From contig CATOTH010000002.1 of the NCBI GenBank assembly GCA_951813065.1, forward strand, positions 372,001 through 436,000: a stretch of 64,000 nt of DNA. The letters run 5' to 3'. The notes under the pieces are model-generated. The model was not told the origin of the DNA, made no database searches, and saw nothing but the letters and a program-made list of their open reading frames with translations. Made by a program: the position numbers and the translations under genes. This stretch comes from an uncultured Bryobacterales bacterium (lineage in GTDB: Bacteria > Acidobacteriota > Terriglobia > Bryobacterales > UBA6623). This document shows positions 55,312 to 63,597 of this stretch, one piece after another. Each line of letters opens with the position of its first letter. Position 1 is the first letter of the stretch.

Positions 55312-58300
55312 ATGTCGCGACCAAGCGCTGTGTGGGCAATTGCCGTCGGGCTCGGCATTCTCTCGCTCGGCGGTGGCACGGCGCTCCAGGCCGAGTCGGC
55401 CCCGACTCTCCAGTACACGGTTGTTCTGGATTCTCCCTCCGTGGGCCAGCGGCTCTCGCTGTCCCGCGCGAGGCCCAAGGGAGAGCGCCAGGGGCCCCGC
55501 CGGGCGCGGGCGACCAGCGACGAGTTTATCGCCAGGGCTGTCAAGCGTTCTCAGGAGAGCGTTGTCAGTGCGATCGAGGCCGAAGGCGCCGAGATCCTCG
55601 GCTCCGTGCAAAACGTGTTGAACGCCCTCTTCGTTCGCGCGACGCCTCGTCAAGCGCAAGCCTTCCGGGGCCTTGACGGCGTCAAGAGCGTCGTTCCCGC
55701 GCGCAGCTTCGACTTCCAGATCAACGCCGTTGCGGAAAGCGACATTCTGCGACTCGGCGCGGCTCGCTTGCGCCCGGCCGATCTGAACGCCGACGGATCG
55801 GGTGTCAGGATCGCAATCATCGACTCGGGTCTCGACTTCGATCACGAAGCGTTCAAGGACGACTCGCTCCCTCAGCTTATCGGCTATCCCAGGGGCCGTC
55901 CGGAGCATCTGCAGTTCGCGAGCAACAAGATCGTCGCGGTCCGCAACTACATGCACCTGCAGAACTCGGCCTTGCCCGACACATCCGCGCCGGACGATCT
56001 CACACCCCGCGACTTCAGCGGGCACGGCACCTCCGTCGCGATGATTGCCGCCGGGGCGCGTGTCCAGATCCCCGGAGGAGGGGAGATCGAGGGCATCGCG
56101 CCGAAAGCCTACCTCGGCGTATACAAGGTCAGCGGTACACCGGGAATCCACCCCGGGCCCTCGTCGCAGGCTGTGATCGCGGCGATCGACGATGCCGTGA
56201 CCGACGGCATGGACATCCTGAACCTGAGCCTGGGCGTCCCTGCCCGATTCCCATGGCATGCCGCGGGCAGTGACTGCGGAGTGGCCGATGAATCGGTGGG
56301 GTGCGATCCGTTGGCGGTCGCGGCCCAGAGCGCGGTTGTCGATTTCGGTCGGGTCGTAGTCGCTGCTGCCGGAAACGCCGGCGACAGGGGCTTGCAGCAG
56401 TCTCCAACGAGCAACACGATTTCCTCGCCCGCCATCGCTCCCGATGTCATCGCGGTCGGAGCAACCGTCAATTCGCGGCGCTTCGTGCAGACCGTCCGCG
56501 TCGGTCTGCAATCGTTTGCGGCAATGACCGGATCCGGCCCTGGCGTCGACGGAGCCTTGTCCGCTCCCGCGACGCTGGCAGCCGATTTCGGGGACGGTCT
56601 CGGCTGCGATGCGTTTCCGGATTGGTCGCTTCGCGGGCGGATCGCCGTGATCGAGCGCGGGGAATGCTGGTTCGTGGACAAGGTCGAGTATGCCGCCGAA
56701 GCTGGCGCCGTCGGAGTGGTGATCTACAACGACCAAGGCTCCGGCGAGCTGATCGAAATGGCATCGATCGAGGAGACGGACATTCCGGCCTACTTCATTG
56801 GCGCCAGCGACGGAGCCTTGTTGGTTGCGGAAGTGGGATCCGCTACGGAGGACTTGACGGTGACGCTCGACGCCACGCTCCTGTCTCAACCGCTGGATCC
56901 GGCGTCGGTTGCGGATTTCAGCTCGAGGGGCCCCACTCCGGGGTTGAACATCAAGCCCGACATCGTGGCGCCCGGCGCGTTCATCTACTCAGCGGCTGCT
57001 GACCGCCCTTGGCGTCTTGCATGGTTTCGGCCGGACGGCTTCCATCAATCCAGCGGCACGAGCTTTGCCGCGCCGTTCGTGGCGGGAGCGGCGGCGCTCG
57101 TATGGCAACAGCATCGCAACCTGACGGTTCGCGAGATCACTTCCGCCCTGGTCAACAACGCCAGCCAGTCCGTCTTGGAGGGCGGTGCATCCGCCCGTGT
57201 CGCTTCGGTCGGCGGCGGGTTGCTTGATTTGGAGAAGGCGCTTGATCCGATTGCGACGGTCGAGCCGCCCACGGTTGGATTCGGACCGCTGCCAGCCAGC
57301 GGCCTGCCGGTATCAGCGGACGTTCTGATCACCAACCGGAGCCAGGAGGATCGATCCTACACGCTGACGGTTGTTCCCAGGGACGCGGACACGCGCGCTG
57401 CCGTCACGGTTGACGGAATGAGCAGCGCGGCTTTCGAACTGGGGCCGGATGAGTTCGTTACGGTACGGGTCGCATTGACCGGTCAGTTGCCCGTTGCCGG
57501 CTCATACGAGGGGCATCTGAAGCTTGCGCGCCAAAGCGATGGCACCCACTTGCGAATCCCCTATCTCTATGTCGCGGGCGACGGCCAGGCGCACAACGCC
57601 TTCGCGCTTGCAGGGGAAGACGAGTACGGTCTTGCCGGCGAGCCCGCAGTCAAGACCCTGCTTGGCAAGTATGTTGACCGCTTCGGCGTGCCGGTCGCCT
57701 CGCTGCCGGTGTCATTTGCCGTTCGAGAGGGAGACGGGACGATCCTCGAATCTTCGGCGGCCACCGACGAATTCGGGCTGATCAGCGCCCAAGTCGAGTA
57801 TGCTACGGCTTCCGGACTCCAGTCCGTGGTTGCCACGGCGGGCGGCATCGAGATTCCGTTCTGGTTCGAGGGGAACGTACAAGAACCGGTCATCGAGGAA
57901 GTGATCAACCTCGCCAGGTACGAATCCGGCTATCCCGTCGCGCCGGGTTCGGTGGTGGCCGTTTTCGGCACTGGATTCTCGGAGTTCGCGGGAGTGGCCC
58001 CAGCAGAGCCGCTACCGCTTGCCCTCAAGGCCGCGAGTGTCAGTCTCGATTTTCCGGAACAGGGCGTCAGCGTGCCGGCCCCGCTGTTCTTCGCCAGCGA
58101 CCGACAGATCAACATTCAGATTCCCTGGGAATTCGCGGGTCTGAACTTCGCGTATCTGAAGGTCCGTGTGCGGACTAGGTCAGGCGTCCAGTTCGTGTCG
58201 GAGCCCGTCGTGGTGGATCTGGCTGACGTGTCCCCTGGCATCCTGGTGAGCGAGGGCGCCTCGGGCGTGATCGTTCCCGAATTGTGGCATCCGGACGGCT

Positions 58301-58611
58301 ACCCGGTAACCCGCGAGGACCCGGCCCGGCCCGGAGACGTCGTGATCGCGCTCATGACGGGGAACGGTCCGCTCGAAAGCGCCGTGCCGACAGGTCGTGC
58401 CACCGCGGACTACGTTCCGACACGGCACCAGCCAGTGGTGATGGTCGGTGGGACCGAGGCGGCTGTCGATTATTCCGGATCGGCTCCGGGCATGGTTGGC
58501 ATCTACCGGGTGGACTTCATCTTGCCGCAAACCCTGCCCAGCGGCGAGCCGGCATTGCAGGTGACCGTCCACGGCGCCCCCAGCAACGTCGTGAAATTGC
58601 CCGTTCTGTAA
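55312..58611 (+). CDS. Secreted subtilisin-family protease with PA insert and Solibacter-type C-terminal domain
   Basis: This 1099-residue S8 protease has a signal peptide (VWAIAVGLGILSLGGGTALQA), an I9-like propeptide (YTVVLDSPSVGQ to GLDGVKSVVPA) and a catalytic domain with Asp in VRIAIIDSGLDFDHE, His in FSGHGTSVAMIAAG and Ser in HQSSGTSFAAPFVAGAAALV. A PA domain is inserted between the His and Ser blocks (LRGRIAVIERGECWFVDKVEYA). Ig-like segments follow. The last ~230 residues (SGYPVAPGSVVAVFGTGFS to PSNVVKLPVL) match the TIGR03437-type domain typical of Solibacter. ATG 55312 is chosen because the signal peptide begins there. Confidence 0.92.
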   Translation: MSRPSAVWAIAVGLGILSLGGGTALQAESAPTLQYTVVLDSPSVGQRLSLSRARPKGERQGPRRARATSDEFIARAVKRSQESVVSAIEAEGAEILGSVQNVLNALFVRATPRQAQAFRGLDGVKSVVPARSFDFQINAVAESDILRLGAARLRPADLNADGSGVRIAIIDSGLDFDHEAFKDDSLPQLIGYPRGRPEHLQFASNKIVAVRNYMHLQNSALPDTSAPDDLTPRDFSGHGTSVAMIAAGARVQIPGGGEIEGIAPKAYLGVYKVSGTPGIHPGPSSQAVIAAIDDAVTDGMDILNLSLGVPARFPWHAAGSDCGVADESVGCDPLAVAAQSAVVDFGRVVVAAAGNAGDRGLQQSPTSNTISSPAIAPDVIAVGATVNSRRFVQTVRVGLQSFAAMTGSGPGVDGALSAPATLAADFGDGLGCDAFPDWSLRGRIAVIERGECWFVDKVEYAAEAGAVGVVIYNDQGSGELIEMASIEETDIPAYFIGASDGALLVAEVGSATEDLTVTLDATLLSQPLDPASVADFSSRGPTPGLNIKPDIVAPGAFIYSAAADRPWRLAWFRPDGFHQSSGTSFAAPFVAGAAALVWQQHRNLTVREITSALVNNASQSVLEGGASARVASVGGGLLDLEKALDPIATVEPPTVGFGPLPASGLPVSADVLITNRSQEDRSYTLTVVPRDADTRAAVTVDGMSSAAFELGPDEFVTVRVALTGQLPVAGSYEGHLKLARQSDGTHLRIPYLYVAGDGQAHNAFALAGEDEYGLAGEPAVKTLLGKYVDRFGVPVASLPVSFAVREGDGTILESSAATDEFGLISAQVEYATASGLQSVVATAGGIEIPFWFEGNVQEPVIEEVINLARYESGYPVAPGSVVAVFGTGFSEFAGVAPAEPLPLALKAASVSLDFPEQGVSVPAPLFFASDRQINIQIPWEFAGLNFAYLKVRVRTRSGVQFVSEPVVVDLADVSPGILVSEGASGVIVPELWHPDGYPVTREDPARPGDVVIALMTGNGPLESAVPTGRATADYVPTRHQPVVMVGGTEAAVDYSGSAPGMVGIYRVDFILPQTLPSGEPALQVTVHGAPSNVVKLPVL

Positions 58612-58630
58612 CAGGCGGACCACCCGGATC

Positions 58631-59287
58631 CTATTTGTCGCCGAGTTTCTCGCCCGGGCGGAGTAGGCTGGGGCGCTTCTGCTGGTGGGTGCTGGCTGCG
58701 TCCGCCTCTTCGCGCTTTTCCTGCTCGAACTCCCGTCGCCGCTCGGGCGCCATGCTCTCCTTCTGGCGGCGCTTGGCGTCCACTTCCTCCGCCAACACGT
58801 CTCGCTTGCGAACACCGAGGTCTTCAGCCAGCAACTCCATGCTGTCCTCGGTGATGCCGATCGCGTCTTCCAGGACGAATTCGTAACGCCAAGCGTCCTG
58901 GACGGGCTCGGCCGCCAGCGCTGCCAGACGAGACGCGAATCCCCGTTCGGCCTCAAGCAAGCCCTCGAGCGCTCCGTCCATCTTGCGATTGCGGGCGAGC
59001 GCGTCGTCGATCACGTCGTCGATCGCTTGAATGATCGAGCTGTACTCGGTCAGGGACCGATGGATCCTCGCTCCTCGTCCCGCTTCGGCTTCCTGCATCG
59101 ACTGGTCGATGAGCTCCAATCGCAGGGCGGCGAACTTCACGTACGCCTTGATCCGTTGGTCCACCTCTTGGTGCTCCCTCAGCGTATCCACTTCGAAGTC
59201 GGTCAGAAAGTCTGCTCCGCCTGGCAGTTCCTGTGCGGTCGCGAGAGCGATCGGAAATAGGGCGAGCAGGATGCATCGAGTTGACAT
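58631..59287 (-). CDS. Secreted coiled-coil protein of unknown function
   Basis: This 218-residue protein has a signal peptide (CILLALFPIALATAQ) and a long, charged, mostly helical body (FLTDFEVDTLREHQEVDQRIKAYVKFAALRLEL, then SSIIQAIDDVIDDALARNRKMDG). The C-terminal tail is highly charged with many Glu, Arg and Lys. It is the last gene of a three-gene leftward operon after the TPR protein and another small secreted helical protein. I recognise the pattern as recurring in Acidobacteriota from general memory, with no assigned function. Confidence 0.75.
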   Translation of the reverse strand: MSTRCILLALFPIALATAQELPGGADFLTDFEVDTLREHQEVDQRIKAYVKFAALRLELIDQSMQEAEAGRGARIHRSLTEYSSIIQAIDDVIDDALARNRKMDGALEGLLEAERGFASRLAALAAEPVQDAWRYEFVLEDAIGITEDSMELLAEDLGVRKRDVLAEEVDAKRRQKESMAPERRREFEQEKREEADAASTHQQKRPSLLRPGEKLGDK

Positions 59288-59301
59288 TGGCTGAACTCAC
59301 T

Positions 59302-59751
59302 CTACTTCTTCGGGCTCATGATTCCAAGCAATAGCTGGTGGTTTGCCGTCTCGACCCGCTCGATCGCGCCATCGAATGCTTCCCGATCCTCGGGATGCGC
59401 CTCCCGGCGGGCGTGGTGCAGTTGTTGAAGCAGCTTCCGCGTCCGGATCTCGGCGCGCTTGAAGGGACCTGGGTTTCGCCGGGGGTTCCTGCCCGTGCTT
59501 TCCAGCGACTTGACAGCTAGCTCCACCGCATCGCCCAGCGCATCGAGCTCCCCAGCACCCTTGTCCAGATCGTCCATCCTGTAGGCTTGCGTTGCCGCGT
59601 CGATGCGCGACTGGGCGAACTCGAGCGCCAGGCGGGAGCGTCGCTCACGGTCCTGGGTGGCTTCGATCGGAGCGAGTCCCGGATGCTGCGCCGCCTGGCA
59701 CACCAGCCCCGGGATCCAGGCCAGAATCAAGCACGCCGCGCGGAAAGTCAT
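59302..59751 (-). CDS. Small secreted helical protein, function unknown
   Basis: This ~149-residue protein has a signal peptide (FRAACLILAWIPGLVCQAA) and a helical body (RSRLALEFAQSRIDAATQAYRMDDLDKGAGELDALGDAVELAVKSL). Its ATG overlaps the stop of the TPR gene (ATGA), so the two are translationally coupled. It likely works with the TPR protein and the product of the next gene in the periplasm. Confidence 0.75.
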   Translation of the reverse strand: MTFRAACLILAWIPGLVCQAAQHPGLAPIEATQDRERRSRLALEFAQSRIDAATQAYRMDDLDKGAGELDALGDAVELAVKSLESTGRNPRRNPGPFKRAEIRTRKLLQQLHHARREAHPEDREAFDGAIERVETANHQLLLGIMSPKK

Positions 59752-60983
59752 CGCTTTGCGAGAACCTTGTCGATTGTCCGGAGGCGCTGTTCGGCCTTCC
59801 ACACCTCGTCCGGCATTGCCGGCTCCAGCGCCAGGAACGCGCGATAGGCAGCTTGGGCCAGCTCGTACGACTGGAGCCGGTCCAAGGCTAGCGCCTTCAA
59901 GTACATGCTCGCGGGGGGCGGCGTGCCAAGCCGCTCCGACTCTTGGAGGGCTCGTAGCGCCATTGGGAAGTTACCAAGCTGAAACGTGGCCAGCGCCAGG
60001 CCGTTCCAGGCGTCCTGGGACTGCGGCTCGGCCCGGGCTGCCGCATGATATTCTCGTGCGGCCAACTCGTAATCCTGCTTCTTGAGCAGCGCGGTGGCGT
60101 AGCGGACGCGACCCTCGGCGTCTTCCGGGTCGGCCTCTGCCGCCAATCGAAGCTGGGTTCGGGCCGCATCGATCTCGCCATCCATGCGGTAGGCCTCGGC
60201 CAAGGCGCCATGTCGCGCGGCGGTCGGCTCAATCGCCAGCGCCCGTTCCAGCGCGGCTCGGGCGGCGCGCGAATTTCCGGCCTCCAGCAGTCGAATCCCG
60301 AGATCTTCCTGCACCGCGGCATCCTCGGGCCTCTCCCGGGCGTAGCGCCGGTACAGTTCGAGTGCGTCCTGCGTGGCGCCCGCCCGTTCCAGTCGGTCGG
60401 CGATACCCGGCAGGGCGTTCTGGAACTCCGGATCGATGGCTGCCGCTTGGAGGTAGTAGGGAACGGCCTCCACGACACGGCCGCTCTCGATGAGCGCTTC
60501 CGCTAGGCCGACCAGCGCCTCCAGCGACACTCCGTCCCGTTCGAGAATCTGCCGGTAGGCCTCGCTGGCGGCCTCCCAGTCCCGTGCCATGCGCCATGCT
60601 TCGGCGGCCAGCGAGCGGGGGTCGGGATCGTCGGGACGGGCCGCGGCGACGGCGCTGTACTCGGCGGCCGCTTCGGCGAACTCGCCCGCGCCCATCAGTA
60701 ATGTGGCGAGATTGTGCCTGGCCGGGATCAAGTCCGGCTGTTCCTCGGCAATCAACCGATAGTGCCCGATCGCGGCCTCTTCAGCTCCTGTCGCCTGGCA
60801 GGCATACGCCAGGTTGAAACGGGCGTTGACGTTTCCGGGGTCCTCCTCAATCGCGGTTTCGAGGTGGGGAATGGCTGCGGCGAAGTCATTTCTCTCTAGC
60901 GCTTCGGCGGCGTTTCTGAGGGCGTCCGCCTGCAGCACGCCGGTCCCGCAGAGCAGCGCTGCGACTGCAATCAAGCGACGCAC
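59748..60983 (-). CDS. Secreted tetratricopeptide-repeat protein
   Basis: This 411-residue protein has a signal peptide (LIAVAALLCGTGVLQA) and about ten TPR units, for example NVNARFNLAYACQATGAEEAAIGHYRLIAE and DLIPARHNLATLLMGAGEFAEAAAEYSAV. TPRs mediate protein-protein contacts; no enzyme domain is seen. The GTG start at 60983 lies six bases after a TACAGT hexamer, so a leaderless transcript is predicted. It is the first gene of a three-gene operon. Confidence 0.9.
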   Translation of the reverse strand: MRRLIAVAALLCGTGVLQADALRNAAEALERNDFAAAIPHLETAIEEDPGNVNARFNLAYACQATGAEEAAIGHYRLIAEEQPDLIPARHNLATLLMGAGEFAEAAAEYSAVAAARPDDPDPRSLAAEAWRMARDWEAASEAYRQILERDGVSLEALVGLAEALIESGRVVEAVPYYLQAAAIDPEFQNALPGIADRLERAGATQDALELYRRYARERPEDAAVQEDLGIRLLEAGNSRAARAALERALAIEPTAARHGALAEAYRMDGEIDAARTQLRLAAEADPEDAEGRVRYATALLKKQDYELAAREYHAAARAEPQSQDAWNGLALATFQLGNFPMALRALQESERLGTPPPASMYLKALALDRLQSYELAQAAYRAFLALEPAMPDEVWKAEQRLRTIDKVLAKR

Positions 60984-60989
60984 GATTCA

Positions 60990-60995
60990 ACTGTA
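60990..60995 (-). promoter_or_regulatory. Candidate -10 (TACAGT) six bases before TPR gene
   Basis: On the leftward strand TACAGT is followed by TGAATC and the GTG start at 60983. Transcription would start on the start codon. There is no ribosome binding site. Confidence 0.45.
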
Positions 60996-61059
60996 GACCA
61001 TGCAGGCTTCGCGCGCTTGCGTGTTGCGCCTATGGGAGGTGGGCGAGCGCTTCCGAGGT

Positions 61060-61911
61060 TCAGCCGCGCAGGGCTGTGAGCAGGTCGATGGCGCGACGGA
61101 TGTCCGCGCGCTGTTCCTCCCCAACGATTTCGCGTTCAATTGTCAGTGGCCCGGTGTAGCCGATCTCTCGCAGCTTGGCGACGAACTGGTCCATGCCGAC
61201 ATCCCCGTCGCCAAGGGGAGTCTCGCGGCCCCACTCGCCCGCAACCTCGGGCCACGTGCCGTCCTTGCAATGCACAGTCAGGACGTGGTCCCTGAGTGCG
61301 TCAAGCGCTTCCAACGGCGCTCCGGACCCGTACAGAACCATGTTGGCGGGATCAAAATTCACCCGCAGGTTGGGACGGTTGACGGCGGCGATGAAATCCA
61401 GCATCTCCTGGGGCGACTCTTGGCCGGTCTCCATCGCAAACGTCTGGCCGTTCGTCTGGCAGTGATCGCAGATTCGACGCATGAGCGCCACCATCGCCGC
61501 ATACTCCGCGTCCAACGGATCGGCAGGGACGAAGCCGATGTGCGCCGCGAGGCCGGGCACACCCAGAGTCCGTGCGAAATCGGAAACCGCGTAGGTTCGG
61601 ATCTCGCGCTCGTGGCGCGTCGATGGCGGCACGTAGCCCACGGTCTGGGCGCAGATCGGAATGCTCGCGTAGTCCTCGCCGCTGAAGCACATCACGACCG
61701 TGACGACGGTCAGGCCGTGTTCGTCCAGCACGGCCTTCCAGCGATTGGCAGTGGCGTCGTCCAGCGGGCATTCGCCATGTACGCCGAGCTGACCGCACGA
61801 CACTCCGAGCGAACTCACGGAAGTGGCGATCTCGGCGGGCGGAGCCTCGACGCCCAGGTCACCGCCCGTCCAGAACATGAGACCGACTTGCAGCGGTTCC
61901 AATCCAAGCAT
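61060..61911 (-). CDS. Sugar phosphate isomerase/epimerase (xylose isomerase-like TIM barrel)
   Basis: This ~283-residue TIM-barrel protein has the AP_endonuc_2/xylose-isomerase-like metal-site segments FAMETGQESPQEMLDFI (Glu), LRVNFDPANMVLYGSG (Asp), HVLTVHCKDGTW-like LTVHCKDGTWPEV (His) and GPLTIEREIVGEE (Glu). Members isomerise or epimerise sugars and inositol derivatives. Two ATGs in frame lie beyond 61911; the nearer one (61920) is inside a TATAAT box, so 61911 is preferred. The upstream Gfo/Idh oxidoreductase gene suggests a shared sugar or inositol pathway. Confidence 0.85.
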   Translation of the reverse strand: MLGLEPLQVGLMFWTGGDLGVEAPPAEIATSVSSLGVSCGQLGVHGECPLDDATANRWKAVLDEHGLTVVTVVMCFSGEDYASIPICAQTVGYVPPSTRHEREIRTYAVSDFARTLGVPGLAAHIGFVPADPLDAEYAAMVALMRRICDHCQTNGQTFAMETGQESPQEMLDFIAAVNRPNLRVNFDPANMVLYGSGAPLEALDALRDHVLTVHCKDGTWPEVAGEWGRETPLGDGDVGMDQFVAKLREIGYTGPLTIEREIVGEEQRADIRRAIDLLTALRG

Positions 61912-61918
61912 GACGGTC

Positions 61919-61924
61919 ATTATA
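61919..61924 (-). promoter_or_regulatory. Candidate promoter with -10 TATAAT seven bases before isomerase start
   Basis: On the leftward strand TATAAT is followed by GACCGTC and ATG 61911, so the message is predicted to be leaderless. GCGACA, 18 bases upstream, matches four of six -35 consensus positions. The hexamer contains another in-frame ATG, which would be unusable for a transcript from this promoter. Confidence 0.55.
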
Positions 61925-62062
61925 GGGTCGGTTGTCAGTCCGTGTCGCTCAAGTGGCACGGCTGACCCACGAGGCAGCTGGCGCCGGGAATCCTTCGCAA
62001 AGGAATTGGGCGGATACCGTTCCCCGGCTCGCCGAGTGCCAGCCGGCAGCTCTTGGACCCTG

Positions 62063-63208
62063 CTAGTCGATGTCTACCCAAGCGCTCTTGGCGTGGCTCT
62101 CCAGAACGGCCTCGACGACCCGAAGCTGCCGGAGGCCCGCCTCGAATCCAGGCAGGCCTGCCGCCAGCGAGCGATCCCTGCACGCGGCGTAGAATCGGCG
62201 GAAGAACTGCTTGAACGTGTCGGCGTATCCCTCGGCGTGGCCGCCCGGCAGGTCTGCGAACGTCGATGCCTCCCGCTCCATCAGGGACGGATCCTTGACC
62301 AGCAACTCGTTGTTGCCGTCACGGCGACCGATCCAAAGTTCGTTCGGTCTCTCGCCGTCCCAGGTCAGACCGCAACGGCTCCCGTAGATCTCCATGAGGA
62401 GCCGGTTCTTGCGTCCCGCGGCTACCTGGTTCACAGTCAGAGCGCCCCGCGCGCGGCCGTCGAACCGCAGCAGGATCGCTCCGAAGTCCTCGGTGGTGAT
62501 CGGGCGGTCCTCGTAGTCTTCCGGGGCGAGCATCTTGCCAGCGTAGGTCTCGATCGGCTTCTTCGGCTTCTTGCGTATCGGATGGAAGGTCGCGAGTTCC
62601 GCGCATACCGCGCGGATGCGGCTTCCAGTCACGTGCTCGAGCAAGTCGCACCAGTGCGACCCGATATCGGCCATTGCCCGCGAAGGGCCCCCGACCTCAG
62701 GCTCGAGCCGCCAGTTGTAGTCGGTGTCGTAGAACAGCCAGTCCTGCGAGTAGCTGCCGTCCACCGCCAGCACGTCGCCGATTGCGCCGGTGGCGACCAT
62801 ACGGCGCATCTGGGCGACGTTCGGATAGAAGCGTAGGTTGTAGCTCGTGGCATGGACCACGTCCCTGGCGTTCGCCAGCTCGACCAGGCGGGCGGCTTCT
62901 GCCGCTGACATCGCCAGCGGCTTCTCGCAGATCACGTTCTTGCCTGCGTCGAGGGCGTCGCGCGCGATCGGAAAATGGGTCTTGTTGGGCGTGCAGATGT
63001 GGACGGCGTCGATGCTCGAGTCGTCGAGCAGCTCGCGGTAGTCTCCGGCAGTTCGCGGAATGCCGAGTGTTCTGCCGAAGGTTGCGGCCAGCTCGGCCGT
63101 CTGGTCCGCGATCGCGACCACCTCCGCGTCGTTCTGCCGCCGGATGTTTTCGACATGCACTCGACCCACGAATCCCGTTCCGATCACTGCAACGCGCAAT
63201 TTGTCCAT
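62063..63208 (-). CDS. Gfo/Idh/MocA family oxidoreductase
   Basis: This 381-residue protein has the NAD(P)-binding motif LRVAVIGTGFVGRVHVENIR, the conserved NVICEKPLAMS and a C-terminal domain with PSRAMADIGSHWCDLLEHVTG. Members oxidise or reduce sugars and inositols. ATG 63208 is supported by GGAGGA six bases upstream. It lies about 150 bases upstream of the isomerase gene on the same strand, so the two probably act in one catabolic route, although the isomerase also has its own promoter candidate. Confidence 0.88.
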   Translation of the reverse strand: MDKLRVAVIGTGFVGRVHVENIRRQNDAEVVAIADQTAELAATFGRTLGIPRTAGDYRELLDDSSIDAVHICTPNKTHFPIARDALDAGKNVICEKPLAMSAAEAARLVELANARDVVHATSYNLRFYPNVAQMRRMVATGAIGDVLAVDGSYSQDWLFYDTDYNWRLEPEVGGPSRAMADIGSHWCDLLEHVTGSRIRAVCAELATFHPIRKKPKKPIETYAGKMLAPEDYEDRPITTEDFGAILLRFDGRARGALTVNQVAAGRKNRLLMEIYGSRCGLTWDGERPNELWIGRRDGNNELLVKDPSLMEREASTFADLPGGHAEGYADTFKQFFRRFYAACRDRSLAAGLPGFEAGLRQLRVVEAVLESHAKSAWVDID

Positions 63209-63597
63209 CCAGGAATCCTCCGACGAGTTGATGACCGGTGTTCCGGCCCGACCCAGTAATCGAGTGTAGGCCCGCGTCGGCCGTGAATTCAAGCCCGTCC
63301 CTCGCCGTGCCCGCCGCAGGTCCGGCAATTCCGCCAGTGCCCCCGCCTAGCGGCGCCGGAATCTGGATTCAAGGTATTCCGGCGGTCAGAAGTGCATTGC
63401 GCACAAGAACCTAGCTCGCTACTCCAAAAAAGTGCTAAACTGTCGTGGCAACTGACCATGATGCTAGGTCTCGTCAGTGCACGAGCGGAGTCGGCCCGAA
63501 CGATTAGAAGGCGGTACCAGGCGCGGGCTCCTTCTCCGGGCCGGTGCGGCTGCGTCCTCGTGGGCCTGACTGCCCTTGAGCCAATAGGCCCGCAACG
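63209..63597. other. Divergent intergenic region upstream of mreB
   Basis: About 390 bases with no supportable gene. GTGCTAAACT at 63432-63441 fits an extended -10 (TGC plus TAAACT) and could begin a ~150-base mreB leader. The leader contains short GC-rich inverted segments around 63560-63590 but no clear riboswitch. Confidence 0.35.

Noticed and set aside
55213..56889. Leftward frame of 558 codons over the subtilase gene
   Set aside because: Antisense to the subtilase, which has its complete catalytic triad.
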